From Jeotgalibacillus soli (GTDB lineage Bacteria > Bacillota > Bacilli > Bacillales > Jeotgalibacillaceae), in assembly GCF_000829435.1 (NCBI RefSeq), contig NZ_JXRP01000006.1, forward strand, positions 124,001 to 188,000: 64,000 nt of DNA, given 5' to 3'. The position numbers were made by a program, and so were the translations under genes. Of this stretch, positions 27,468 through 34,933 are shown piece by piece. Numbering within the stretch: position 1 is the first letter of the stretch; each line of letters starts with the position of its first letter. The notes below the pieces were generated by a model. It saw only the letters and a program-made list of their open reading frames with translations, ran no database searches and had not been told where the DNA came from.

Positions 27468-28336
27468 AACTTGCAACGATCTATCATGAAGATAGCGAAA
27501 AGGCGGTACTAATTAAGCAGGAAACAGCCTACCTCATGAATCATGTAAACAAAGCAACGGGAAAACAGTGGAGTGAAGATCTTCTTCTTCTCCTTCAAAA
27601 GGGAGAATTTCATGAGGTAAGAGATTGGTATGAAAAAGAAGGTAAAAACCAGCTTTATCCCGAAAATGGTTTTTCAATGAATACGGTGTCATTTGCTCCT
27701 TTATTTCGTCATCCTGAAAAGGTATTTGGGGTAGGCATGAACTATTTGGAAAAAGCGTTGGAATTATCGGGAAAGCCTCCGGAAGAAGAGCCTGTCATTT
27801 TTATGAAGCCGAACTCCAGTATTATTGGTACGGGTGAAACGATCCAAATCCCGTCGCAGTCACCGAATGTGGCCGGGGAAGCAGAGCTGGCCATTATTAT
27901 CGGTAAAACATGCGAAAATGTGAAAGAATCTGATTTCTGGGATGTAATTGCAGGCTTTACCACGAGCCTAGACATGACAGCAAGAGATATTCAAAATCTA
28001 AACCCCCGATTTCTACAGAGGGCAAAAAGTTTTAATACATTTTGCAGCTTTGGTCCCTGCTTAATTACGGCAGATGAATTACCTGAACTTTCTTCTCTCA
28101 AAATCGAAACCATTTTAAATGGCTCCGTCTGTCATGAAAATGTCATAGCCAATATGATGTATCAGCCGGCATTTATCGTATCATTTTTCTCTCAGATCAT
28201 GACACTTCAGCCCGGTGATGTGATTTTAACAGGGACACCTGGGTCAGTATTAATTCAAGAAGGTGACGTACTTGAATGTAGGATCACGGGATTCCCAAGT
28301 TTAACAAATCCGGTAAAAAGTCATGTGCATAAATAA
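27464..28336 (+). CDS. Fumarylacetoacetate hydrolase (FAH) family protein
   Basis: 290 aa. The C-terminal FAH domain (residues 85-288) has the metal ligands in AGEAELAIIIGK and SLDMTARDIQ, the conserved VFGVGMNYLEKA start, and ILTGTPGSVLIQEGDVLEC near the end. FAH-fold enzymes include ureidoglycolate lyases as well as C-C hydrolases and decarboxylases. Together with PucR, PucF, PucG, a permease and an amidase, a ureidoglycolate lyase-type role is plausible but unproven. Start overlaps the amidase stop (ATGA). A terminator follows. Confidence 0.85.
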   Translation: MKLATIYHEDSEKAVLIKQETAYLMNHVNKATGKQWSEDLLLLLQKGEFHEVRDWYEKEGKNQLYPENGFSMNTVSFAPLFRHPEKVFGVGMNYLEKALELSGKPPEEEPVIFMKPNSSIIGTGETIQIPSQSPNVAGEAELAIIIGKTCENVKESDFWDVIAGFTTSLDMTARDIQNLNPRFLQRAKSFNTFCSFGPCLITADELPELSSLKIETILNGSVCHENVIANMMYQPAFIVSFFSQIMTLQPGDVILTGTPGSVLIQEGDVLECRITGFPSLTNPVKSHVHK

Positions 28337-28344
28337 AATGTTTA

Positions 28345-28389
28345 GCTGTTTCATAGACTGAGTTCTTCCTGGTTTATGAAACGGCTTTT
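28345..28389 (+). terminator. Terminator of the ureide operon
   Basis: GCTGTTTCATA and TATGAAACGGC pair with one G-T wobble and are followed by TTTTC. Confidence 0.8.
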
Positions 28390-28630
28390 CTAATTTGAGT
28401 TCTTTGGATAGTATGTACGACCATTCAGAAAAAAACAGATTCTCTAATGAATTAAAAATTCGGATATTGTAAAATCAAACCAAGTCTTTCTTGTTATAAA
28501 ATGTAACATGGAATAAGAGGAATAGTAGCTGTTATGAAAGACGGTTAAGGTAGGACTTTAAAGTTTTATAGGCAGGGACAAAGAAAATACATAAATAAAG
28601 ATGAAGAGTATTAGAAAGGGGAATGATCAT

Positions 28631-29337
28631 ATGAAGGAGTTTGATACTATTATCCATAATAGAACAGTTGTATTTTCAGATGGAGTGAAAAAAACAAATA
28701 TTGCTATAAAAAAGACGGGAAAATCACAGCGATAAGCGCTGATTTTTTAAGTGAAGCTAAACACGTTGTGGATGCAGAAGGTCAGTATGTACTCCCTGGT
28801 ATGATTGATGGTCCATGTTCATTTTAGCGATCGGGGCCGTGAGTACTGGGAAGGGTTCGATACAGGCTCTCAAATGATGGCGGTGGGAGGCTGTACCACC
28901 TTTTTCGATATGCCGCTAAATGGGATTTTCTCTACGATTGATAAAGGCGCTCTCATTGAAAAAGCTGAAAAGGGAACCGAGACTCTTGGACTGATTTTGC
29001 TCTTTGGGGAGGGCTTGTGCCAGGGAATGAGCCGAATTTGCTTGAGCTGGCTGAAGAAGGGGTTATTGGGTTTAAAGCTTTCCTTTATACAACGGGCAAC
29101 AAGGAATTTGAAAATGTAGATGACATGACGCTTCTTAAAGGAATGAAGGCCATTGCAAGGCTCGGCAAAGTGCTCGCTCTTCACTCTGAAAGCGGGCCGA
29201 TTACCGACTGGTTAAAAGAAGAAAAAGAAAAGGACGGGAAGGTTTCAGCGGATGATTATTTGGATACAAGACCGATTGCGGCTGAAGCAGAAGCGGTGCA
29301 GCGTGCCTTGTTTTACGCAGAAGTAAGACAATATTAA
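28631..29337 (+). pseudogene. pucH: Allantoinase, frameshifted and truncated
   Basis: The frame starts MKEFDTIIHNRTVVFSDGVKK at ATG 28631. After a shift near 28711 it gives KITAISADFLSEAKHVVDAEGQ and YVLPGMID, then another shift before VHVHFSDRGREYWEGFDTGS, the HxH metal site of cyclic amidohydrolases. GGCTTFFDMPLNG follows, then a further shift near 29005 into GVIGFKAFLYTTGNKEF (the carbamylated Lys position) and LALHSESGPITDWL. The gene stops after AEAVQRALF at 29337, about 240 residues short of the usual 450. At least three frameshifts plus loss of the C-terminal half make it non-functional. Confidence 0.87.
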
Positions 29338-29409
29338 AATAACACTGTTATTTTAATAGACACGATGAAAATGGATAATTACATGTAATATGTATAGCAA
29401 TTTTCATCG
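29332..29409. repeat. Nested palindromes downstream of the allantoinase remnant
   Basis: TATTAAAATAACA and TGTTATTTTAATA are perfect 13-bp inverted arms with one base between (29332-29358). Next, CGATGAAAAT (29363) and ATTTTCATCG (29400) are perfect 10-bp arms enclosing the 12-bp palindrome ATTACATGTAAT (29378-29389). Confidence 0.8.
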
Positions 29410-29422
29410 AACGTTACCACTG

Positions 29423-29438
29423 ATCAAACGTTTGTTTA
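29423..29438. promoter_or_regulatory. CAAACGTTTG palindrome, copy 1
   Basis: ATCAAACGTTTGTTTA, identical over 16 bases to the site at 33591. The core CAAACGTTTG is a perfect palindrome of the size bound by TetR-type repressors. It lies 80 bases before the methyltransferase gene. Confidence 0.4.
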
Positions 29439-29518
29439 AACGCTCTGTATCCTAAAGTGTCTGTATTTAAGCAAGGGTAAACCGACCGATTAATAAAAAG
29501 AAAAAGGTATGGTGAAAA

Positions 29519-30232
29519 ATGAATTCACCGAGGATTGACGTAATACGTCAGGAAGTAAAGAAATACCATGACCATTGTTATGATCACTACAAGCTTTTTG
29601 AACAAGGCTCCTGGCTGTATAAGCCAGTTCAATCCGTTATGGAATTACTGAATTACTTTGATGAACAAGATAAGGTGACTGTTCTTGATCTAGGCGCTGG
29701 AGTTGGACGAAACAGCATTCCAATTGCGCAAAAATTAAAAGGAAGAAATGGTCAGGTAGTGTGCGTTGATTTGCTTGATACAGCTATTGATAAATTGAAA
29801 GCGTATGGTGACGAATATGAGGTAGCTGAGTTTATTTTCCCTGTAAAAGAGGACATTGGGACATTTTCAATTCAAGAAAATGAATACGACTATATTGTGG
29901 CCGTTTCAAGCCTTGAGCATGTTGAATCGGAAGAGGTATTTGAGCGGGTTTTAGTGACTATGGAGAAAGGAACGAAGTCAGGCGGGATCAATTGTCTCAT
30001 CGTCAATTCTGAGGTGGAAGAAATGGATATGGAAACTGGGTCAAAACTGGATGCGCTGATGGAAGTGAATATCTCGACTGAGCAAATGCATGAAAAGCTT
30101 AGAGCAATGTATAAGGGCTGGAATGAATTGCTCGTCATTACGAAACCTTTGGAGTATCAAATAGAAAGAAATGGCAAGCAAATTTTATTAAAGACAAACG
30201 CAATTACATATGCTGTTCAGAAGGGATTTTAA
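29519..30232 (+). CDS. Class I SAM-dependent methyltransferase
   Basis: 237 aa with a Rossmann methyltransferase fold: motif I VLDLGAGVGRNSIPIAQKL near residue 55, the acidic loop VVCVDLLDTAIDKL near residue 80, and motif IV in YDYIVAVSSLEHVES near residue 123. The start ATG has AAAGGTATGGTG upstream. It stands alone. TehB-like or small-molecule methylation are possible; the substrate is unknown. Confidence 0.85.
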   Translation: MNSPRIDVIRQEVKKYHDHCYDHYKLFEQGSWLYKPVQSVMELLNYFDEQDKVTVLDLGAGVGRNSIPIAQKLKGRNGQVVCVDLLDTAIDKLKAYGDEYEVAEFIFPVKEDIGTFSIQENEYDYIVAVSSLEHVESEEVFERVLVTMEKGTKSGGINCLIVNSEVEEMDMETGSKLDALMEVNISTEQMHEKLRAMYKGWNELLVITKPLEYQIERNGKQILLKTNAITYAVQKGF

Positions 30233-30239
30233 ATGAGTA

Positions 30240-30269
30240 TTGACATACCTTGCTATTATCACATACGAT
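30240..30269 (+). promoter_or_regulatory. Sigma-A promoter of the ABC-F gene leader
   Basis: TTGACA at 30240-30245 and TACGAT at 30264-30269 are 18 bases apart. This predicts a leader of about 290 nt before the ABC-F start codon. Confidence 0.55.
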
Positions 30270-30304
30270 AGATTTAACAAAAAACGGAAGGGTGACCCAA
30301 GTAC

Positions 30305-30316
30305 ATGAAGCTATAA
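30305..30316 (+). other. Candidate leader mini-ORF (three codons)
   Basis: ATG AAG CTA TAA, nine bases after GGAAGGGTGA. It is the only short ORF in the leader with a good ribosome site and spacing. Other candidates (GTG 30292, ATG 30357, GTG 30442) have poorer spacing or no site. Confidence 0.4.
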
Positions 30317-30428
30317 TCCTATTTCTAGAAAAGTATTCGTTCATTAAAGCGTGGGGATGGTCAAACGGGATTAGTCTGTATTTTTTATGATCCTGTTTTA
30401 GACATCGGCGCTTCAAGACGATCTTTTT

Positions 30429-30558
30429 CTGAGTAGGATTAGTGTGTGTGCTGAGTTACGTAAAAGGGATCAGTCTCTTTTGCTTATTCACCCATGGCCT
30501 CCTATTCAGAAAGTGGATAGGGGGCTTTTTATGTCCCCATCAAATCTGAGAATGGGGA
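30429..30558 (+). promoter_or_regulatory. Attenuator upstream of the Vga-type ABC-F gene
   Basis: An intrinsic terminator (arms 30497-30507 and 30515-30525, 11 pairs with two G-U, then TTTTT) lies 40 bases before the ABC-F start. CTGAGTAGGA at 30429-30438 can instead pair with TCCTATTCAG at 30500-30509 (ten pairs, one G-U), which would open the terminator. TCCCCAT (30534) can also pair with ATGGGGA (30552), covering the ribosome site GGGGATGAG. Competing structures like these are typical of ribosome-mediated attenuation. Confidence 0.65.
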
Positions 30559-30565
30559 TGAGTGT

Positions 30566-32119
30566 ATGATGATATTGGAAGTCAACAAAATAGAGAAAAT
30601 AGTAAAAGAACGCAAGCTTTTTGAAGTAGAGCAGCTGCGTATTCACAGCCGTGATCGCATTGGACTTGTAGGACGCAATGGAAGCGGAAAAACGACGCTG
30701 CTCAATCTTCTTGCGGGAAAAATAAAAGCAGAAAAAGGAACAGTCGAGACTTCAGCTAACAGGTATTTGCTGCCTCAGCTTAAAGAAATCAACACAGTAA
30801 AAAGCGGAGGAGAGGTGACACAGCAGTATATTAACCAGGCGCTTGCGAGCAAAGCGGATATTTTATTTGCTGACGAGCCTACTACGAATCTGGATATGGA
30901 GCATGTGGAAAAGCTGGAGGTTCAGCTAACGAAATACCAAGGGGCGATCGTGATTGTGTCACATGACCGAAGCTTTCTCGATCAGCTTTGCACGAAAATG
31001 TGGGAGATCGAGGACGGAAAGCTCACAGAATATAAGGGAAATTACACACGATACCTTGAGCAAAAACAATTGATAAGACAGCAGCATGAAGAAAAATATG
31101 AGCAGTATGTAAAAAAGAAGGAGCAATTGGAACGAGCGAAGGAAAGCAAGGAGCAAAAAGCACAGAAAATGGTGAAAGCGCCTAAGAATATTAGCGCTTC
31201 AGAATACCGTCAGGCAACAGCTCCCTTTTACGCTGGAAAACAAAAGAAAATGCATCAAGGTGTGAAAGCGATCGAAACGAGGATTAATAAGCTTGAGCAT
31301 ATTGAAAAGCCGAAGGACCATCCAGCGATTAAAATGGACCTCCCGAATGAAAAGGAGATTAAAGGGAGAAACGTTCTGCGTGTAAATGAGCTATCCATGA
31401 AAATCAGCGGTCGAGTGCTGTGGGAGAAGGCGAAGTTTTTGATTAAAAGCGGGGAGAAGGCTGCCATTATCGGTAAAAACGGTGCGGGAAAAACGACATT
31501 GCTTAAACAGCTGCTAGCAAGACCAGATGAGGTTCTCGTATCAAGTGCTGCAAAAATCGGTTACTTTAGTCAAAACCTTGATATTTTAGATGTTAAAAAA
31601 TCGATTCTTGAGAACGTAAAAGCATCTGCGATTTATCCGGAGGACCTGATTCGAACGGTGCTTGCACGCTTGCATTTTTATAGGGAGGATGTTTTTAAAA
31701 AGCTCGAGGTATTAAGCGGGGGAGAGCGGGTGAAAGTCGCTATTGCCAAAGTGTTTTTAAGTGATATAAATGTGCTTGTGATGGATGAGCCGACTAATTT
31801 TCTTGATATTGAGGCAGTGGAGGCGCTGGAGAGTTTGCTGACCCAGTATAAGGGCACCGTTATTTTTGTCTCGCATGATCGCCGATTTATTGAAAATGTC
31901 AGTACAAAAGTAATTGAAATCAAGGATCAGATGGTGAGGGTGTATGAAGGGGATTATCGTTCGTTTAAAGAATATAAAGAGAAGCCTGCAAGGGATGAAT
32001 CAGCAGATGAAAAGCTTATGCTCGAAACAAAGCTTACAGAAGTCATCAGCAGGCTTAGTATCGAACCAACTGAGGAATTAGAAAAGGAATTTCAGGATTT
32101 GTTGAAGCTGAAAAAATAG
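30566..32119 (+). CDS. Vga-type ABC-F ribosomal protection protein
   Basis: 517 aa with two ABC ATPase domains and no membrane spans. Domain 1 has Walker A GRNGSGKTT near residue 37, KSGGEVTQQYI and Walker B ILFADEPTTNLD. A coiled linker rich in K/E/Q covers residues 160-255. Domain 2 has GKNGAGKTT, VLSGGERVKVAIAKVFLS and VLVMDEPTNFLD. The C-terminus contains LETKLTEVISRLSIEPTEELE. From memory, this order and wording closely follow Vga(A), which protects ribosomes from streptogramin A, lincosamides and pleuromutilins. The drug range here is not determined. The leader carries an attenuator, which fits drug-inducible expression. Confidence 0.9.
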   Translation: MMILEVNKIEKIVKERKLFEVEQLRIHSRDRIGLVGRNGSGKTTLLNLLAGKIKAEKGTVETSANRYLLPQLKEINTVKSGGEVTQQYINQALASKADILFADEPTTNLDMEHVEKLEVQLTKYQGAIVIVSHDRSFLDQLCTKMWEIEDGKLTEYKGNYTRYLEQKQLIRQQHEEKYEQYVKKKEQLERAKESKEQKAQKMVKAPKNISASEYRQATAPFYAGKQKKMHQGVKAIETRINKLEHIEKPKDHPAIKMDLPNEKEIKGRNVLRVNELSMKISGRVLWEKAKFLIKSGEKAAIIGKNGAGKTTLLKQLLARPDEVLVSSAAKIGYFSQNLDILDVKKSILENVKASAIYPEDLIRTVLARLHFYREDVFKKLEVLSGGERVKVAIAKVFLSDINVLVMDEPTNFLDIEAVEALESLLTQYKGTVIFVSHDRRFIENVSTKVIEIKDQMVRVYEGDYRSFKEYKEKPARDESADEKLMLETKLTEVISRLSIEPTEELEKEFQDLLKLKK

Positions 32120-32120
32120 A

Positions 32121-32168
32121 TTGTAAGGACAGATGCTTTTTTAGCAGACTGTCCTTACAAAGCTTTTA
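32121..32168. terminator. Bidirectional terminator between the ABC-F and EgtB-like genes
   Basis: Perfect 12-bp arms TTGTAAGGACAG and CTGTCCTTACAA around a 16-base loop, between convergent genes. Confidence 0.85.
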
Positions 32169-33419
32169 CTTTCCGTCCTTCGCAAGACGAATGCCGCTAA
32201 ACTGCCAGCGTTTATCAGCGTGAAAGAAGTTGCGATAGGTTGGACGAATGTGATGTTGCGGGGTCGCGCACGAGCCTCCTCGTAAAATCATCTGGTTGCT
32301 CATAAATTTCACATTATATTCGCCCAGTGCACCTTCTGGACGCGCGCTTTCCGGGTATGGAACATACGGACTTCTTGTCCATTCCCAAACCGTTCCGTAA
32401 ACTGCCTTGCCGTTTTGAATGGAAGGCTGCAGCTGGAGTGACTCTAAAAACTGTCCTTCGATCTTCTCATCTTTAAATGCCCATTCCCATTCCTGCTCGG
32501 TAGGAAGACGATATCCTGCCCACCTAGCGTAAGCATCCGCTTCGTAATAGCTTATATGGGTAACAGGCTCATGTTCCTGAACTTCCTTTAACCCTGCCAG
32601 TGTGTAATTAAACCAGGTTCCATCCTGATGGTGCCAATACAAGGGAGCTGTCAAGTTATTCCTTTTGACCTCTTCCCACCCATCAGACAGCCAGTATTGA
32701 GCTGTTGAATAGCCATTATCTTCTATGAAGTTGATATATTCACCATTCGTTACAGGTCTTGAAGAAATGGAAAACGGATATAGATATTGTTTGTGGGCAG
32801 GACGTTCATTATCAAAAGAGAAATCTTCTTCATTTGTTCCAATCGTCACAACCTCCTCAGCGAATGAAAGCCATTCAACCGGAGCAGGGGCAACTGATTG
32901 TATATGACTTTCTCGGTAAACAGGGGAGAGAGGGTTAACCGAAAAGTTATATTTAATATCCGTAATGAGCAGCTCTTGATGCTGCTGTTCATGATGAATG
33001 CCCAGTTTTATAAGAGCCAATATTTCATCGTCAATCTCTTGCTCGCTTGATAGATATGAAGTTATTTTTTTATCAACATGCTTTCGATAATTTATGATGG
33101 TCTGTACAGTAGGGCGGGCGATTGTTCCCCGCATTGATCGTGGAAAAGGAGTTCCCAGCGTTTCATAATAGGAATTAAACAGTTTTCTCGCATCCTTCAG
33201 ATAGTAATCGTATCCAGCGACATGCTTAATAAGAATAAAATCTTCAAAAAACCACGTAGAATGAGCGAGATGCCATTTTGGAGGACTGGTATCTGGCATC
33301 GCCTGTATAACAAAATCTTCAATCTCTAAAGGTTCAACAATTTTCATTGTCAGGTTTCTTGTGGCGATGTAATCCTCGAGCAGCTCTTTTTTCTTCTGAT
33401 CAATATTAGCAGAAATAAT
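32166..33419 (-). CDS. EgtB-like DinB/FGE-sulfatase iron enzyme with probable ATT start
   Basis: The N-terminal DinB_2 domain has the iron-binding His in PKWHLAHSTWFFE and the HX3HXE motif HEQQHQE. The C-terminal formylglycine-enzyme-like domain has PVTNGEYINFIEDNGY, GYRLPTEQEWEWAF and MILRGGSCATP. This is the layout of EgtB, which joins gamma-glutamylcysteine or cysteine to hercynine. The first ATG is at 33347, but the frame stays open 24 codons further and reads LLEDYIATRNLT, expected family sequence. It reaches ATT ATT six bases after AAGGAGGG at 33426-33433, so translation probably starts at ATT. With that start it has 417 aa. No egtD is seen nearby, so the thiol product is uncertain. Confidence 0.85.
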   Translation of the reverse strand: MISANIDQKKKELLEDYIATRNLTMKIVEPLEIEDFVIQAMPDTSPPKWHLAHSTWFFEDFILIKHVAGYDYYLKDARKLFNSYYETLGTPFPRSMRGTIARPTVQTIINYRKHVDKKITSYLSSEQEIDDEILALIKLGIHHEQQHQELLITDIKYNFSVNPLSPVYRESHIQSVAPAPVEWLSFAEEVVTIGTNEEDFSFDNERPAHKQYLYPFSISSRPVTNGEYINFIEDNGYSTAQYWLSDGWEEVKRNNLTAPLYWHHQDGTWFNYTLAGLKEVQEHEPVTHISYYEADAYARWAGYRLPTEQEWEWAFKDEKIEGQFLESLQLQPSIQNGKAVYGTVWEWTRSPYVPYPESARPEGALGEYNVKFMSNQMILRGGSCATPQHHIRPTYRNFFHADKRWQFSGIRLAKDGK

Positions 33420-33590
33420 AACGATCCCTCCTTAAAATCACATATACTCCTCATACCCATATTGATTCTTAATGGAAACATTTTATTTGAAACGGATTGT
33501 TGGGGAACGAGGGTTATCCGCGAGAAGTTCACTTGGTTGGATGATGTTTTCGATAAATTTCTTGAGCGAAAAAGATCGTAATCAAACGTT

Positions 33591-33606
33591 TGTTTAGTTT
33601 GAGGAA
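33591..33606. promoter_or_regulatory. CAAACGTTTG palindrome, copy 2
   Basis: Second identical copy of ATCAAACGTTTGTTTA, in the divergent gap between the EgtB-like gene and the DUF302 remnant. Confidence 0.4.
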
Positions 33607-33632
33607 TATTCAATGATATAATGATTATCCAT

Positions 33633-33651
33633 ATACCTACCCGGGTATAAT
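33633..33651 (+). promoter_or_regulatory. CsoR/CstR-type operator over the -10 of the DUF302 gene
   Basis: ATACCTACCCGGGTAT resembles the ATACC-N-GGGTAT operators of CsoR-family repressors and overlaps TATAAT at 33646-33651. DUF302 genes are often in such sulfur- or copper-responsive regulons. Confidence 0.5.
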
Positions 33652-33690
33652 TTTTGTGGCTTGATTAATCAAACTAGGGGAGATGATCGA

Positions 33691-33831
33691 ATGTTTCATT
33701 ACACAGTAGAAACGAATCAAACAGTAGAAGAGGCGATTTCGTCGCTTGAAAAAAATTTAGCGGAAGAAAAATTCGGGATACTATGGAAATTTGATATTAA
33801 AGATAAGCTTCAGGAGAAGCGTACCGTTTGA
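33691..33831 (+). pseudogene. DUF302 protein, N-terminal remnant
   Basis: MFHYTVETNQTVEEAISSLE at ATG 33691 and EEKFGILWKFDIKDKLQEK are the start of a roughly 125-aa DUF302 protein. After LQEK the reading runs into unrelated sequence and stops at 33829. The promoter and operator remain. Confidence 0.78.
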
Positions 33832-33958
33832 GCTGTCTGATGCAGGAGATTTTCAGCTGGAAGAGGGCGGGGTTATCGTGAATTGTAAGCTTGCGTATAC
33901 AACGTTTGGTGAGCTGAATAAGGAAAAGAATAATATGATTTTAGTTCCGACATGGTGA
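33824..33958 (+). pseudogene. Homoserine O-acetyltransferase-like alpha/beta hydrolase remnant
   Basis: About 44 codons read PFELSDAGDFQLEEGGV and NCKLAYTTFGELNKEKNN, then MILVPTW, the N-terminal part of MetX-like acyltransferases (usual continuation YSG). The frame is cut on both sides: fused to the DUF302 remnant upstream and to an IS3 tail downstream. Confidence 0.65.
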
Positions 33959-34080
33959 ATTACATTTATTACTATAATCACAAACGGATTAAGGCGAAAT
34001 TAAAAGGCATGAGCTCGGTTCAATACTGTACTGATGCCCAAGTAGCTGCTTAAAATTCGTGTCTAACTTTTTGGGTTCAG
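33955..34080 (+). mobile_element. IS3-family insertion sequence, 3' end only
   Basis: The last 32 codons of an IS3/IS150-type transposase: NYIYYYNHKRIKAKLKGMS, then SVQYCTDAQVAA and TAA at 34051. Next comes TGTCTAACTTTTTGGGTTCA, typical of the right terminus of this family. The rest of the element is deleted, and it joins directly to the acyltransferase remnant it presumably disrupted. Confidence 0.75.
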
Positions 34081-34112
34081 ATCATAAAGAGATCGGTGGT
34101 TTGATTTTTATC

Positions 34113-34162
34113 TTATCCATGCAGTTCTTTATATTCCTTAGGCGTTATTCCGGTACTAAAAA
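34113..34162 (-). pseudogene. AraC-family regulator, C-terminal scrap
   Basis: Sixteen codons on the minus strand read FSTGITPKEYKELHG then stop, the usual end of an AraC helix-turn-helix domain. Nothing further upstream remains. Confidence 0.35.
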
Positions 34163-34427
34163 GGAGTAGTATCTTTTCAATCGTTCATTTCCTTTTTTAG
34201 AAGGGAATAATAAAATAAATATTAATACGATATCATCTATATTCATCACTTGGTAAGAAGTGCGTACTTGAATCTATCACTAAAGTCTATTGTAAGGAGT
34301 AAATAGGAAAGAAGCTATTCTATTCATTTCTATGAAATAGTAGTGAAACTGCTGATGTTTCAAAAAATCCGCAGTTACATCCACTCTTGTCCATTCCTTT
34401 TCATCAATAAGTGAATACTTTATTAAT

Positions 34428-34545
34428 ACGAGAGATGGAAGTCTCTTAGAGTAAGCTACAGGTCTCCCCCCTTTACCATGTAGCTTGCTCAGGCATATCT
34501 ACCCCCTTAACAAAAAAGCGTGTGCAATAGCATACGCTTTTTTGT
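34428..34545 (+). ncRNA. Candidate C-rich small RNA with terminator
   Basis: Three consecutive hairpins: GAGAGA/TCTCTT (34430-34447); GTAAGCTACA/TGTAGCTTGC (34451-34488) with an 18-base loop GGTCTCCCCCCTTTACCA; and a terminator with arms 34512-34525 and 34530-34543, ending in six T. A second unpaired C-run, TACCCCC, lies between hairpins 2 and 3. No ORF with a ribosome site is present. C-rich loops of this kind pair with Shine-Dalgarno sequences in known Firmicute sRNAs. The promoter is unclear. The rest of the 34081-34735 gap shows only the AraC scrap. Confidence 0.4.
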
Positions 34546-34671
34546 ATGCGGAAAATTGGTTCTAGGAGAGCAGTATAATAACAAAAGATTTTTGCGTTAA
34601 CGATCTAGTAGACAAGTGTGGATTTCTATACGATACCAATGATTTTGTCTAATCCAAAGCAATTATTAAAG

Positions 34672-34680
34672 CATAGAGTA
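34672..34680 (+). promoter_or_regulatory. Possible sigma-E/K -10 element before the YjcZ genes
   Basis: CATAGAGTA fits CATANNNTA, 56 bases before the first YjcZ start. A GGAAGT/ACTTCC hairpin (34691-34709) would form in the 5' leader. The -35 is not clear. Confidence 0.35.
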
Positions 34681-34735
34681 ATAGTGGGGAGGAAGTGCGA
34701 GTACTTCCCAACTTAGTGTGCAGGAGGTGAAAACA

Positions 34736-34894
34736 ATGTTCGGATACGGAGGAGGTTACGGCGGCGGATACGGTGGTTGCTGTGGCGGTGGCTACGCTGC
34801 TCCAAGTTACGGTGGAGGTTTTGGCTCAAGCTTTGCGCTAATCATTGTATTGTTCATTCTTTTGATAATCGTTGGTGCATCTTTCTGGAACTAA
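34736..34894 (+). CDS. YjcZ family sporulation protein (52 aa)
   Basis: A Gly/Tyr-rich N-terminus with a Cys pair ([16 protein letters not shown]) is followed by one membrane helix, [19 protein letters not shown], ending WN. This is the diagnostic layout of YjcZ/SscA-type small spore proteins. AGGAGGTGA lies eight bases before ATG 34736. A second family member follows 39 bases downstream. Confidence 0.9.
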   Translation: MFGYGGGYGGGYGGCCGGGYAAPSYGGGFGSSFALIIVLFILLIIVGASFWN

Positions 34895-34933
34895 AAAAAA
34901 ATAGTCACTTTACCATGATGGGAGGTAGTAGAA

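Noticed and set aside
33350-33613. 87-codon minus ORF upstream of the EgtB-like gene
   Set aside because: Runs through the ribosome site and 5' region of the EgtB gene in another frame.
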